This document shows positions 1-9,853 of a stretch of 64,000 nucleotides of DNA, piece by piece. Each line of letters begins with the position of its first letter. The first letter of the stretch is position 1. The position numbers were made by a program, and so were the translations under genes. The stretch is taken from assembly GCA_965240325.2 (NCBI GenBank), contig OZ251241.1:1364001-1428000 (forward strand). The letters are read 5' to 3'. The notes under the pieces are model-generated. The model was not told the DNA's origin, did not search any database, and worked only from the letters and a program-made list of their open reading frames with translations. This DNA comes from Rebecca billardiae RCC1528. Taxonomy: Eukaryota; Haptophyta.

Positions 1-95
1 CGCGGTATAGCGCGCTGCCTCGGCACCATGCTGCACCGCCCACCACCGCGCGCTCTGACATGCGCCAACACACTCGCGTGGCCCGCCCTGCACAG

Positions 96-2568
96 AATGG
101 AAACGAGGACACGCGCCGGCGGCTTGCCGTGTACTGCTTGAAGGACGCATACCTGCCGCAGCGCCTCATCGACAAGCTCATGCTACTGATCAACAGCATT
201 GAGATGGCCCGCGTGACTGGCGTGCGCTTGCTCGACCTGACGCAGCGCGGGCAGCAGATCAAGGTGCTGACGCAGCTCTACCGCAAATCGCGCACGGTGA
301 ACCTCGTCATCCCGGTTAAGCCGCAGAACGAAAAGGGCGGCGACGCCGGCAACAACGTCAACTTCGAGGGCGCGACAGTCATCGAGCCGATCAAGGGCTA
401 CTACGACGTGCCCATCGCCACGCTCGATTTCGCCTCGCTGTACCCATCGATCATGATGGCGCACAACCTCTGCTACTCCACGCTGGTGCGACGCGAGGAC
501 ATGTCGACGCTCGACCCGTCCAAGGTGCGCCGCTCGCCGACAGGCGACTGCTTCGTCACGTCGGACGCGAAGAAGGGCCTCCTCCCCGAGATCCTCGAGG
601 AGCTGCTCTCGGCGCGCAAGCGTGCAAAGGCGGAGATGAAGAAGGAGAGCGATCCGTTGCGCTACGCGGTGCTTGACGGTCGCCAGCTCGCGTTGAAGAT
701 CTCCGCAAACTCCGTGTACGGCTTCACCGGCGCAGTCGTCGGCCAGCTGCCGTGCATCGCGATCTCGTCCACGGTGACGGCGTACGGGCGCGAGATGATC
801 GAGCAAACGAAGGCGGAGGTCGAGAAGACGTATACGACCGCGAACGGCTACGAGCACAACGCGCAGGTGATCTACGGCGACACGGACTCGGTGATGATCA
901 AGTTCGGGACGTCGGACCTCGCAGAGGCGATGCGATTAGGCGAGGAGGCTGCGGGCAAAGTGACGAACGTCTTCATCAAGCCGATCAAGCTCGAGTTCGA
1001 GAAGGTGCATGCCGTCACGCGGTGTGCGTTCCCAGTGGTACGCTCGCTCATGGGAAAACACGTGCCCCACCCTCGCACCCGCCCGCTCTCACCTGCGGCA
1101 GTGCTACCACCCGTACCTGCTGATGAACAAGAAGCGGTACGCAGGGCTGCTCTGGACGAACACGATCAAGCACGACAAGATGGACTGCAAGGTAGGCTGC
1201 GACAGCGCGGGGTGCGCTCGCCACAGCCCACATCCCCACCTCTCCGAACCTTTTCGAGGTCCATGGGCAGCCGCGCCAGCAAAGTCAAGCGTGATCGGCG
1301 TTGCTTGCATCGAGATGTCACCGTTAAGCGTGCAAGTCCCCGCGCGGCGCGTTACGTGCGCAGGGCATCGAGACAGTGCGTCGTGACAACTGCGCGCTCG
1401 CCAAGGACGTCATCGACACATGCCTGCGGCTCATTCTCATCGAGCAGGTGATTCCTGAGCGATGCGCCGTGCGCGGTTTGCTGGCGTACGTACCGTACCG
1501 TACTGGCCCCACCAAAAAAAAGCGTTCATGTACGCGTCCTCCACCCCGCATGCGCACGCACCCATTACCCCAGGACGTGTCCGGTGCAGTGACGTACGTG
1601 AAGGGCGTCATCGCCGACTTGCTCATGAACCGGATCGACATCTCGAAGCTCGTCATCTCGAAAGCGCTGACGCGCTCCGCCGACAACTTCGACAACAAGC
1701 AGGCACACGTCGAGCTCGCTGCGCGCATCGCCAAGCGTGATCCCGGAATGGCCCCCAACATCGGCGATCGCATTCCCTATGTCATCATCAAGGGGCACAA
1801 GAGCCTCAAGGCGTACGAGAAGTCGGAAGACCCGATCTACGTGCTCGAGAACAACATCCCCATCGACACGCAACACTACCTCGACCACCAGCTCGCGGAA
1901 CCTCTCAAGCGGTGCGCAGAAGATGCGCCGCGCCGCGAGAACCGTCGTGGAGGAGGAGGCCAGCCTCTTTCCTCCATTGGCTGCCGCGCACGGAGGAAAG
2001 AACCCCCCCTGACAAGTGGACTCGCGACCCCGCCCTTCTCGTGACCGCCAGGCTGTTCGAGCCCATCATGGAGCACCCGGAGAGGACGCTGCTCGAGGGC
2101 GAGCACACGCGATCGATTGCCAAGCCCACGCCGTCGACAGGCGGGCTGATGAAGTTCGCGCAGGTCACGTTGCAGTGCCTCAAGTGCAAGGCGAAGCTCC
2201 CGCCCAACTCGGCCTCTCGTGCGCTGTGTGCCGCGTGTAGTGACAATGTGCGTGTGCGGCATGTCCACTGGCCCCTTGTGCGCGTCCTGGCGCACTGATG
2301 GGGAGCTGACAAGCCTGTGCGCCGTGCGCGCATGATTCGCTGAACCCAGGAGGCCGAGGTCTACGCGCAGAAGCTGGCAGACCTGAACATGTGCGAGCGC
2401 AGCTTCAATTCGCTCTGGACGCAGTGCCAGCGCTGCCAGGGCGACATGCACAAGGATGTGCTCTGCACCGCACGCGATTGCCCCATCTACTACCGGCGCA
2501 AGAAGGTGCAGAAGGACATGACCGATGCGTACGTCGTGGTCGACCGCTTTGAGCTTCCAAACTGGTAA
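96..2568 (+). CDS. POLD1: DNA polymerase delta catalytic subunit, C-terminal part (5' end outside window)
   Basis: Replicative B-family DNA polymerase that acts in the nucleus with PCNA. Proposed exons are 96-1004, 1102-1191, 1364-1447, 1574-1911, 2052-2247 and 2350-2568; phases agree at every junction and give about 611 residues, against a usual length near 1,100. Visible motifs are [20 protein letters not shown] at the start, motif [15 protein letters not shown], motif [14 protein letters not shown] and motif C YGDTDSV. The C-terminus has the two Cys clusters of the family: CLKCKAKLP...CAAC (zinc CysA) and [14 protein letters not shown]...C (CysB, which holds an Fe-S cluster in known polymerases). 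The exonuclease domain and N-terminus lie upstream of the window; 1-95 reads as the end of an intron with its acceptor at 94-95. It is convergent with RPA49. No frame break is seen once the introns are removed. Confidence 0.95.
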
Positions 2569-3672
2569 CGCTCGCTGCTCGATCGCTGTGTCCTCCGCCG
2601 TCCAGCGCCGGCCTGGCTGTGAGCGGGACTAGCAGGGTGGTCGTCTAGGTTACCTAACCCTTACCCAGCGGACGGCTGCAGTGATGCCGTGGCGCGCTGA
2701 TTCGGGCGCGGCTCAGCCAATCTTAGATCTGATTCGTGACGCAGAGGCGCTGTCATTGATGCTGATCATAGAAAGCTCTCTGCTAACTAGCTAGGAAAGC
2801 CAGCTCTCCCCGAGCCTCGAATCTCACGCTGGATTGAGGGACACGCAACGGTGCATGTTGTCTGGCCACGCGCGCGTGCGGACAGACCGCTGGTTTTTTG
2901 CGATCCGCGGCTCAGATTGACCGACGCCGGAAGATCGCGACGCTTCGACCATAAAGACTGGCCGCTTCGGCGGCTCTCTCATAGCGTGTTCCTGACTGCG
3001 CCAGGTCCGAGTGGTCGCCTACCGTGAAATCGACGCAAAACAATATTTTCGCGCTTTTGCGGAAACGCGGGGCCGCCGGCGCCGGCGGCCTGCCCGTCAG
3101 GCTGGCGTGCGCCGCTGGCGAAACGCACTGGGGGCTGACCACTCGGACCTTCGGCCGTCAGGCAGGAGGTCGTGCACCGCCCGCGCGCCGTGGCCTCGCA
3201 CGGCGCGGAGAGGCCGATCCAGGGGGCGACAGCCGCTTGGGCGCGGTCGACCTTGACGCCCTCGAGCGTCCACAGCGCCGAACGACCCTGCACGGCTCAC
3301 CTCGCCGCGCGCGAGCGCGTTCAAAACGGCCTCCATCGAGGCTCTCTGCCGCGGCCAGTCTTTATTGCCACCCGTGGGCCGCAGATGCGTGACAGCGTTC
3401 GACTCTAATGCACGGTAGCGGGAAACGCTTTTCTAGTTTCCCATGCGCCCAGCTCTCGCTTCGCCCACCGCCTCTGTCGAAGGGCCGCGTGATGGCCAGT
3501 GCCGGAGACTGAAGACGGAAGGGAGGGGGGGGCGAGCGAAAGGTTTGCCCTGCGACAATGCAGTCGGACGCATGCTCCCCACACGCCGAATTTATACTCC
3601 GCCTCGCCCGTCGCCCGCGGAATCCGATCGAGGGCGTCTCCCGTGGTTTCCAGAGAAGGAGTGGAGCACCTC
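2569..3672. other. Intergenic stretch between convergent POLD1 and RPA49
   Basis: About 1.1 kb with no supportable gene. The frames open here (for example 3024-3392 +) have no recognisable motif. It holds a perfect 20-bp palindrome at 3071-3090. It should contain both 3' UTRs and polyadenylation signals, but I cannot place them. Confidence 0.6.
3071..3090. repeat. 20-bp perfect palindrome
   Basis: GGCCGCCGGCGCCGGCGGCC equals its own reverse complement. It is purely G and C, so it could form a cruciform or arise from local GC bias. No function can be assigned. Confidence 0.7.
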
Positions 3673-5284
3673 TCACCGCTTCGTCTGCGTCGGGCGCTTC
3701 AGCATTGGAAAGGTGAGCGGCAGCCGAATCTGTGCGTAGCGCGCGCCTGCCGCCTGGGTGCCCGGCGGCGCGTGCGCAGGGCAGGCGCTGCCCACGTGGC
3801 AGCCGAGCTCACGCGTGTAAGTCGTGACCCGCGACTTGTCGATGCCAAGCAGACTGCTCGCGAGGTCGATGCGCATCGCGTTGCGACTCAGCCGCACGCA
3901 CAGCACGATCGCGTGGCACATCAGGCGGTGCGTGCCAGCGGCCGAGCGATGCTGCATGGGTTTCCCGGAGTCGTCCAGGCTGGCGTCGGTGAAGCGCGTG
4001 ACCAGGAAGCGCCACACGCGAGATGGGATCCCGGCGCGAGCGGCCAAGGGGTGCGCGGCTGCGTCGCCAGCTCGTTCGGCTGCAGCGAGGGTGTGGCCTT
4101 TTGGCGCTCGGTCGCGCAGCACACTCGGCAACGCTTTGAAGGCCAGGAGATGTCGCAGAAAGAGGAGGGCCCGCAGTTCCGCGTTCTGGCGCACGGTGGT
4201 CGCCTCCGCGCGATGCGCGCTACCGCCGCCGAGCTCGTCTCGCAGGCGGCGCAAGGCATCCAGCTCGATCCGCTTGTCTGCCGCTGCGCGCGTGACGCCC
4301 TCGAGGGCGCCAACCAGCTTCTCAAGGGAGGCGTCGTCCGGGGCCTCCGCGATGGCCTCGCGCAGCGCCTCGTGTGGCAAGTCGGGCCAGACCTCAGCTG
4401 GCACGACGCTCTCGAGCGGGTAGGCGTCGAGCGGCTCGGTCGCAGCCAGGTCGTAGCGCGGGACGTGCGCTCGGGTCGAGGCCTCTGTCGCCTCGCGCGC
4501 GGCTGCGGCCTCCTCCAGCGCGCGAGCAGCGTGTCCACCGGCAGATACGAGCTCGCGCTCGAGCACCTGGCGGCCGGCCATGTTGGTCTCGTCGACCACG
4601 CGCAGCGCGGCAGCCTTCTGCTTCTTGCGCGCTTTCTTCGAGCCGAACTCGTCCACGAGCTCACGCTTGCGCAGGGTGGCGGCGGCGGCGGCATCCGGTG
4701 GCGCGTCGTCCTCAGCCGCGGCAGCGGGCTTTGGGTGCTGCTGCAGCCCGCAGCGCCACCCCGCGTGCGCAAGGTGCAGTGTGTTGGTGGCGCGATCGAA
4801 CGCTCCGACGAGAAGCCTGGCGGCCGGCCGGGGGCAGCGGCACGACGCAGGGCGGGGAGGGAGCGCACGGCGTGAGGGGGCGGCTTTCGATGCGCATAGC
4901 CGCGGCTGGCAGCAATGGCTGGACGCGGGGGCCCTGGACGCTGGCAGGCTTGGCTGGCTCACTTGGTTGGGCCTGCATTCGATGCGCGCACGAGTCCACC
5001 GCTGAAGCGCACGCGGGCGGTCTCGCCCACGAGTGCGCCCGCCGGCGAGTCGTCATCGCCTGGCCGGAGGTCAAAGCGGATCTCGTGGGGCGGGACGCGG
5101 CCCGACAGGAACTCGGCTGCGAGGGCACGAGGTGCACGAACGCAGCGATGCGTGAGCACGAATGCACGCGAGCGAGAGTGCGCGCGCAGTCACGGCGCAC
5201 GAGGCGAGTGCGGCGCCGAGCCGACGTACCTGCTACGACGTCGGTTGCGTCCGTGACGCGCACGCTGAACGAGTCCGCCGCCAT
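3673..5284 (-). CDS. RPA49: RNA polymerase I subunit A49 (RPA49 / PAF53 type)
   Basis: Pol I-specific subunit that pairs with A34.5 and supports rRNA initiation and elongation in the nucleolus. Exons on the minus strand are 5284-5230, 5116-4963 and 4816-3673; phases agree and give 450 residues. The start MAADSFSVRVTDATDVV runs into AEFLSGRVPPHEIRFDL and GETARVRFSGG, which resemble the N-terminal dimerisation fold of the family. Next come LLVGAFDRATNTLHL and EFGSKKARKKQKA, matching the conserved linker, then DAYPLESVVPAEVWPDL, the equivalent of the yeast YPIESIIP segment. The end, RIDLASSLLGIDKSRVTTY to AQIRLPLTFP, fits the tandem winged helix. The intron donors (GTACGT and GTGAGC) differ from the GTGCGC type common in this window. 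Start and exon 1 are inferred from phase and family fit. Confidence 0.85.
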
Positions 5285-5543
5285 CACGAGCGGCCACGCT
5301 GCGACGGCGTGGGTTAGCGCAGCGCAAACAGGCTGGCCGTGGTCTCGTCGTCGTACCACGAGATCGACACCGCCGTGGCCAGCGCAAAGTCCGGGATGAC
5401 TGCGTACAACCGGTCAACCGCCATCGTGCGGATCGCCGCGACTCGCGTGACGCGATCAACGCAATCATCAATCACGGGCGCCGGCCGACCTCGCATCGTC
5501 CTCCGAGCTTGCGTCGTCTAGGCGGGATTTGGACTCGTGGCCG

Positions 5544-6260
5544 ATGGTGGCACCGCAGCTGGCACTTCTTGGACTGCTAGCGTTCCACGCACCTGCCCAC
5601 CGGCATCTCGCACGTCGGGCTCTCCGGCACAGCGCTTTGACGCTGAGCTTGCCGGACGATGGGATTGAGGTCACACTGCCGAAGCCCTTGGGGCTGGTCC
5701 TGGAGGAATCAGAAGACGAGACAGCCGGCCTGATCGTCGCGGATGTCGTCGACGGTGGTTCGGCAAGCTCTAGGATCGAGATCCTGGCGGGCATGCGGCT
5801 TCTGGCCGTGAACGGTGCCGAGTACTCGCTGCTGGAGCCAGCCATGGACGCAATCATTGCGGCGGAGGGTGACGTCACGCTCACATTCGCACCGTTCACC
5901 GCTCCGAAGGCGGAGCCGCCACCGCCGCCGCCACCACCGCCGCCGCCGCCATCTGGGCCGGCCACCGTCGTCGTGCGGCAGGAGGGCAAGGAGGATGCTC
6001 AGCTGACGTGCAAGCCGGGCTCCATCCTGCGCTCTGAGCTCGTGGCCAACAAATTCGAGGTGTACAAGGGCCTGAGCAAGCTCACGAACTGCGGCGGCGT
6101 GGGCCAGTGCGGGACGTGCATTGTGGACGTGCTCGAGGGTAAGTGCTCTGCGCGCACGCCCGTCGAAGAGGCCAAGCTCAAGGGCAAGAAGCCCGAGCGC
6201 AGGCTGGCTTGTCAGGTGCTGGTTGAGGGAGATGCTGTCGTCCAGTTGACGCCACCTTGA
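5544..6260 (+). CDS. Plastid-type protein with PDZ domain and adrenodoxin-type 2Fe-2S ferredoxin domain
   Basis: Intronless, 238 residues from the first ATG; an upstream in-frame TTG at 5529 is not used. Residues 1-30 (MVAPQLALLGLLAFHAPAHR) look like a signal peptide followed by a basic transit region, with AFHAP resembling the ASAFAP-type cleavage site of secondary plastids. Residues about 45-115 form a PDZ-like domain (LGLVLEE...GLIVADVVDGGSA...ILAGMRLLAVNG). A 12-Pro linker follows at about 125-136. The C-terminal ferredoxin domain has Cys183, Cys189, Cys192 and Cys223 in a C-x5-C-x2-C...C pattern, the adrenodoxin spacing rather than plant-type C-x4-C-x2-C. A 2Fe-2S protein of this kind (NDF4/PnsB3) belongs to the land-plant plastid NDH complex; a similar electron-transfer or assembly role here is inference. 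The domain calls are firm, the pathway is not. Confidence 0.8.
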   Translation: MVAPQLALLGLLAFHAPAHRHLARRALRHSALTLSLPDDGIEVTLPKPLGLVLEESEDETAGLIVADVVDGGSASSRIEILAGMRLLAVNGAEYSLLEPAMDAIIAAEGDVTLTFAPFTAPKAEPPPPPPPPPPPPSGPATVVVRQEGKEDAQLTCKPGSILRSELVANKFEVYKGLSKLTNCGGVGQCGTCIVDVLEGKCSARTPVEEAKLKGKKPERRLACQVLVEGDAVVQLTPP

Positions 6261-6805
6261 TTGATGACGCGACAGCAATGCTCGCATGATGATGACATCG
6301 GATCTGACGAATTGATCGGCGGTGCGGCGGCGACGACGACGACAATAATATATGAGTGCTGGTGATGACTGCTACGGCGGCGTGATGCGCGGCTGCTCTG
6401 CATCACGCCGCCATCATCAGCAGTAGCAGTAGTCATTTCTACTAAGCAGCATGGTGCGCACCCGACTCCCGAGCAGCGCCGCCGGCACTTAGGCCGCATC
6501 TGCCGACAGCAAGTGCCACGAGTGATGAGTAGATCAGAATGCCGCGCTGCTGTGTTCATATCGGGCGGCGCGCGGTTTGGCATACGACTGCTGTTAGTTG
6601 GGCCCTGGGCCATGGCATGGGCGGGGACGGTGAGGTGATTAGGGATGAATGTGATGCGATGACGATTGATGATGGTTATGGGTGGGGCGGGGCCAGGCGC
6701 CCAGGGTCATGCTTGTGGCTGTGTAGACGATGGGACGAGGAGGTGCACCCCAGCAGCACCCCGGCAGCCCAGCACGTGTCGACGTTGATGATCGCGGCTG
6801 CGCAC
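6261..6805. other. Intergenic stretch between ferredoxin-like gene and coiled-coil gene
   Basis: About 550 bp between convergent genes. No gene is seen. It contains a 13-bp-arm inverted repeat at 6376-6412 and CAG/AGT-rich trinucleotide patches near 6418-6435. Confidence 0.6.
6376..6412. repeat. Inverted repeat, 13-bp perfect arms, 11-base loop
   Basis: GGCGGCGTGATGC (6376-6388) is followed after 11 bases by its exact complement GCATCACGCCGCC (6400-6412). It lies about 115 bases after the stop of the ferredoxin-like gene, so it may fold in the 3' UTR or downstream transcript. Confidence 0.8.
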
Positions 6806-9493
6806 TCACGGGTTGTCGATCGTCCCGCCAGCAGCACCAGCGCCGGCTGACGAGGGCGCCGACGAGGATGCCTGCTCGAACTTCTTCTTCCAGTGCGCGG
6901 CTGCGTTCCGCATCTTTGTCAAGCGCTCCTCGGACTCCGCGAGCTGCGTCCTCAGCTGCTGCAGCTGCTCATTCGTCGACTCGAGCTGCGCGCGTACCTC
7001 GTCGCCAGGCGCAGCGGCAGCAGGCGCGCCAGGAGCGGCCGCACCGCCGCCCTCCGTCTTGAGCTGGTCGTGCTTCTTCTTCCAGTGCGCAGCTGCATCG
7101 CGCATCTTCGCCGCCCGATCCGTGGCGGCTGCGAGCTCCTGCTCCAGGGAGGCCACGCGCCCGGCATCCGCGTCGGGGCCGGCATTCTGCTGTCCCGCAG
7201 CGGCGAGCTGTGCGCGCGCCTCCTCCAGCGAGCTCTCGGCCGAGGCTGCTTGCGCCTGCGCTGCCTGCAGCTTTGCCTCGAGCTCGGCACGCCCAGCTGC
7301 CGCCTGGCCCGCCACACTCGACGCCTTCTCGGCCGCCTCCGCCCGCCCCAGCGCCGTCTTGAGCTTCGACTCGAGCTCAGCGCGGCCGGCGGTGGCGGCG
7401 GTCTCAGCTGCCGTGGCGCGCTGCTCGGCCGCGCTGGCCGCCTGCTGCGCCGTCTTGAGCTTTGCCTCGAGCTCGGCACGGCCTGCCGCGGCCTTCTCAG
7501 CCGCCGCCGTCTCGGCCGCGCCCGAGGCCTTCTCGGCCGCCGCAACCTTCGCTTGCGCCGCTTTGACCGTCGTCTCGAGCTCGGCGCGGCTGCCAGCGGC
7601 GGCGGCCTCGGCCGCAGCGGCGCGCTGCTCGGCCGCGCTTGCCGCCTGCTGCGCCGTCTTGAGCTTCGCCTCGAGCTCGGCATGGCTTACCGCCGCCTTC
7701 TCGGCCACGCCCGAAGCCTTCTCCGCCGCCTCCGCCTTTGCCACCGCCGCCTTGAGCTTCGCCTCGAGCTCAGCGCGGCCAGCGGCGGCTGCCGCGGCGC
7801 TTTTCTCGGCCGCAGCGGCGCGCTGCTCGGCTGCGCTCGCGGCCTGCTGCGCCGCCTGCAGCTTCGTCTCGAGCTCGGCACGCCCAGCTGCCGCCTGGCC
7901 CGCCACACTCGACGCCTTCTCGGCCGCCTCCGCCCGCCCCAGCGCCGTCTTGAGCTTCGACTCGAGCTCAGCGCGGCCGGCGGTGGCGGCGGTCTCAGCT
8001 GCCGTGGCTCGCTGCTCGGCCGCGCTGGCCGCCTGCTGCGCCGTCTTGAGCTTCGCCTCGAGCTCGGCACGGCCTGTCGCGGCCTTCTCAGCCGCCGCCT
8101 TTTGGGCGGTGCCCGCGGCCTTCTCAGCCGCCTCCGCCCGCCCCACCGCCGCCTTGAGCTTCGCCTCCAGCTCGGCGCGGGCAGCCCCGGCACTGGCAGC
8201 GCTGCTCTCGGCCGCAGCGACTTGCGCCTCCGCCACGCTCGCCGCCTGCTGCGCCGCTTGCAGCTTGGTCTCGAGGTCGGCATGGCCTGACGCCGCCTTG
8301 CTGGCTGCGCTCGACGTCTTCTCCGCCGCCTCGGCCCGCGCCAGTGCCGCCTTGAGCTTCGTCTCCAGCTCGGCATGGCCGGAGGCCGCACCCTTCACCG
8401 CGGTCTCGGCCGCAGCGGCGCGCTGCTCGGCCGCGCTCGCCGCCTGCTGCGCCGTCTTGAGCTTCGCCTCGAGCTCGGCTCGGCCTGCCGCCGATTTCTC
8501 GGCCGCCGCCTTATCGGCCGAACCCGCCGCCCTCTCCGCCGCGTCGGCCTTTGCCACCGCCGCCTTGAGCTTCGCCTCGAGCTCGGCGCGGCCAGTGGTG
8601 GCCTTCTCAGCGGCCGCAGCGGCCGCGCTTGTCGCCTTCTCCGCAGCGTCCGCCCGCGCCTGCGCGGCCTTCAGCTTGGTCTCGAGCTCGTTGCGGTCCG
8701 CGGTCGCCTTGTCGGCCGCACTCGACATCTTTCCCGCCGCATCCACCTTTGCGAGCGCCGCCTTGAGCTCGGCGCGACTGGCGGCGGCAGCGCTCTCGGC
8801 GGCAGCCGTCGCGGCCGCGGCCGCCTCGCGCGCCTGCTTGAGCTCGGCGCGCGCGGCCGCGCCGTCGTCAGCGCTCGAGCCGCCCGCGGCAGCGGCCGCG
8901 TTGGCAGTGGCCGCCGGAGCGGACACCGTCTCCTGCTTGGCGGCCTTGGCCTCCGCCTCCGCTTTGGCCGCGCGCGCCTCGGCTCGGCCGAGCGCGTGCC
9001 GCAGCTTGTCCACCTCCTGCTGCTCCGGCGTACCGGAGTGCGACGCGCGCTTGGGCCTGGCGCCGGCGGCGGGCGGGCCGAGACCTGCCTCGACAAGCCT
9101 GCTCTCCGCCGCGTCGGCGCGCTTCTCCATCTTCTCGAGCTTGGCGAAGAGCGAGCTGTTCACGCGCTCTGCCGCCTCGAGCTGCTTCTTGATCGTGTTC
9201 AGCTCCTCGTTGGCCTTGAGGCGGGCGATGCGCGCGGAGGCGCGCTTCTTCCCGGCGTCGTCGGGCTCAGCGTCGATCGGATCCAGGCCATCGAGCGTCC
9301 GCCGCCGCTTGGGGCGCGGCCTGCGTTGGGGCGGCGATGGGGCGGGCGTGCGGCGCGCGCACAATGTGAGGGCACGCCGATCGCGCGCGTGGCAGCCGTG
9401 CGTGCACCGCGGCGCGCGGCTGACGCGCGCGCACGCAGGCGTCGGCGGCTGGTCATCCTTGGTCAGGTCCTCCACGTGGGCATCCTGCGCCAT
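6806..9493 (-). CDS. Alanine-rich coiled-coil protein with internal repeats
   Basis: Start ATG at 9493 (MAQDAHVEDLTKDDQPP). A likely intron at 9434-9321 (donor GTGCGCGC, acceptor AACGCAG) removes 114 nt and joins to PRPKRRRTLDGLDP, giving 857 residues; unspliced, the frame stays open. After a basic, nuclear-signal-like start the chain is almost wholly Ala/Glu/Lys/Arg coiled coil built from a degenerate unit of the form GRAELEAKLKTAQQAASAAE, repeated many times. The C-terminus has two copies of KMR(D/N)AAAHWKKK separated by a Gly/Ala-rich linker, then ends GTIDNP. DNA at 7278-7508 is almost identical to 7869-8099, a recent internal duplication. Function is unknown; such proteins are usually structural or scaffold components. 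The long open frame on the opposite strand is a composition artefact. Confidence 0.75.
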   Translation of the reverse strand: MAQDAHVEDLTKDDQPPTPACARVSRAPRCTHGCHARDRRALTLCARRTPAPSPPQRRPRPKRRRTLDGLDPIDAEPDDAGKKRASARIARLKANEELNTIKKQLEAAERVNSSLFAKLEKMEKRADAAESRLVEAGLGPPAAGARPKRASHSGTPEQQEVDKLRHALGRAEARAAKAEAEAKAAKQETVSAPAATANAAAAAGGSSADDGAAARAELKQAREAAAAATAAAESAAAASRAELKAALAKVDAAGKMSSAADKATADRNELETKLKAAQARADAAEKATSAAAAAAEKATTGRAELEAKLKAAVAKADAAERAAGSADKAAAEKSAAGRAELEAKLKTAQQAASAAEQRAAAAETAVKGAASGHAELETKLKAALARAEAAEKTSSAASKAASGHADLETKLQAAQQAASVAEAQVAAAESSAASAGAARAELEAKLKAAVGRAEAAEKAAGTAQKAAAEKAATGRAELEAKLKTAQQAASAAEQRATAAETAATAGRAELESKLKTALGRAEAAEKASSVAGQAAAGRAELETKLQAAQQAASAAEQRAAAAEKSAAAAAAGRAELEAKLKAAVAKAEAAEKASGVAEKAAVSHAELEAKLKTAQQAASAAEQRAAAAEAAAAGSRAELETTVKAAQAKVAAAEKASGAAETAAAEKAAAGRAELEAKLKTAQQAASAAEQRATAAETAATAGRAELESKLKTALGRAEAAEKASSVAGQAAAGRAELEAKLQAAQAQAASAESSLEEARAQLAAAGQQNAGPDADAGRVASLEQELAAATDRAAKMRDAAAHWKKKHDQLKTEGGGAAAPGAPAAAAPGDEVRAQLESTNEQLQQLRTQLAESEERLTKMRNAAAHWKKKFEQASSSAPSSAGAGAAGGTIDNP
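7278..8099. repeat. Near-identical internal duplication within the coiled-coil gene (two ~231 bp copies, offset 591 bp)
   Basis: Positions 7278-7508 and 7869-8099 differ at only about three sites that I can see (near 7418, 7463 and 7486). The 591-bp offset is exactly 197 codons, so the reading frame is kept. Other repeat units in the same gene have diverged much more, which points to a recent duplication or gene conversion. Confidence 0.8.
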
Positions 9494-9853
9494 TTCTGAT
9501 TGCGCTGGCGGGGCGTGGACGGCGGCTGGCAGGTGCTGACCACCAGCAGCCTCTTCGCTGATGCGAATCGTCGTCGCCACATGCAGATTGCGGATTGCCG
9601 GCGGTGCGAGTGGTGGTCGTTTGCGAAACGTCCGCGCCGGCTCTCGCCACCACCGGAAGGACCCAGACCTCACACCAGGTACAGAAGCAGTCTTAGCCAG
9701 CAGCAGGCTAGCAGCCGTCATGTGACCACTGACCAAGGCCATCGTCATCAAACGATGACTACATCAGTACAGACTAGCAGTAGTATCGTACACTAGCAGT
9801 AGTAGTGAATACTCTGGCCGCCGCGCGTGCCCTGGTGCTGACGGCAGGCGGGC
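9494..9853. other. Intergenic stretch between the coiled-coil start and the PRP8 stop
   Basis: About 360 bp, upstream of the coiled-coil gene and downstream of PRP8, both on the minus strand. It has AGCAGTAGTAG-like repeats at 9770-9810. No gene is seen. Confidence 0.5.

Noticed and set aside
3024-3392. Plus-strand 122-residue frame between POLD1 and RPA49
   Set aside because: No motif, Arg/Ala-rich, overlapped by frames on both strands.
5529-5543. TTG start for the PDZ-ferredoxin protein
   Set aside because: Non-ATG; the ATG at 5544 directly precedes the signal peptide.
6813-9539. 908-residue open frame on the plus strand, opposite the coiled-coil gene
   Set aside because: Ser/Ala-only composition that mirrors the Ala/Glu repeats of the minus strand; a shadow of biased codons in GC-rich DNA.
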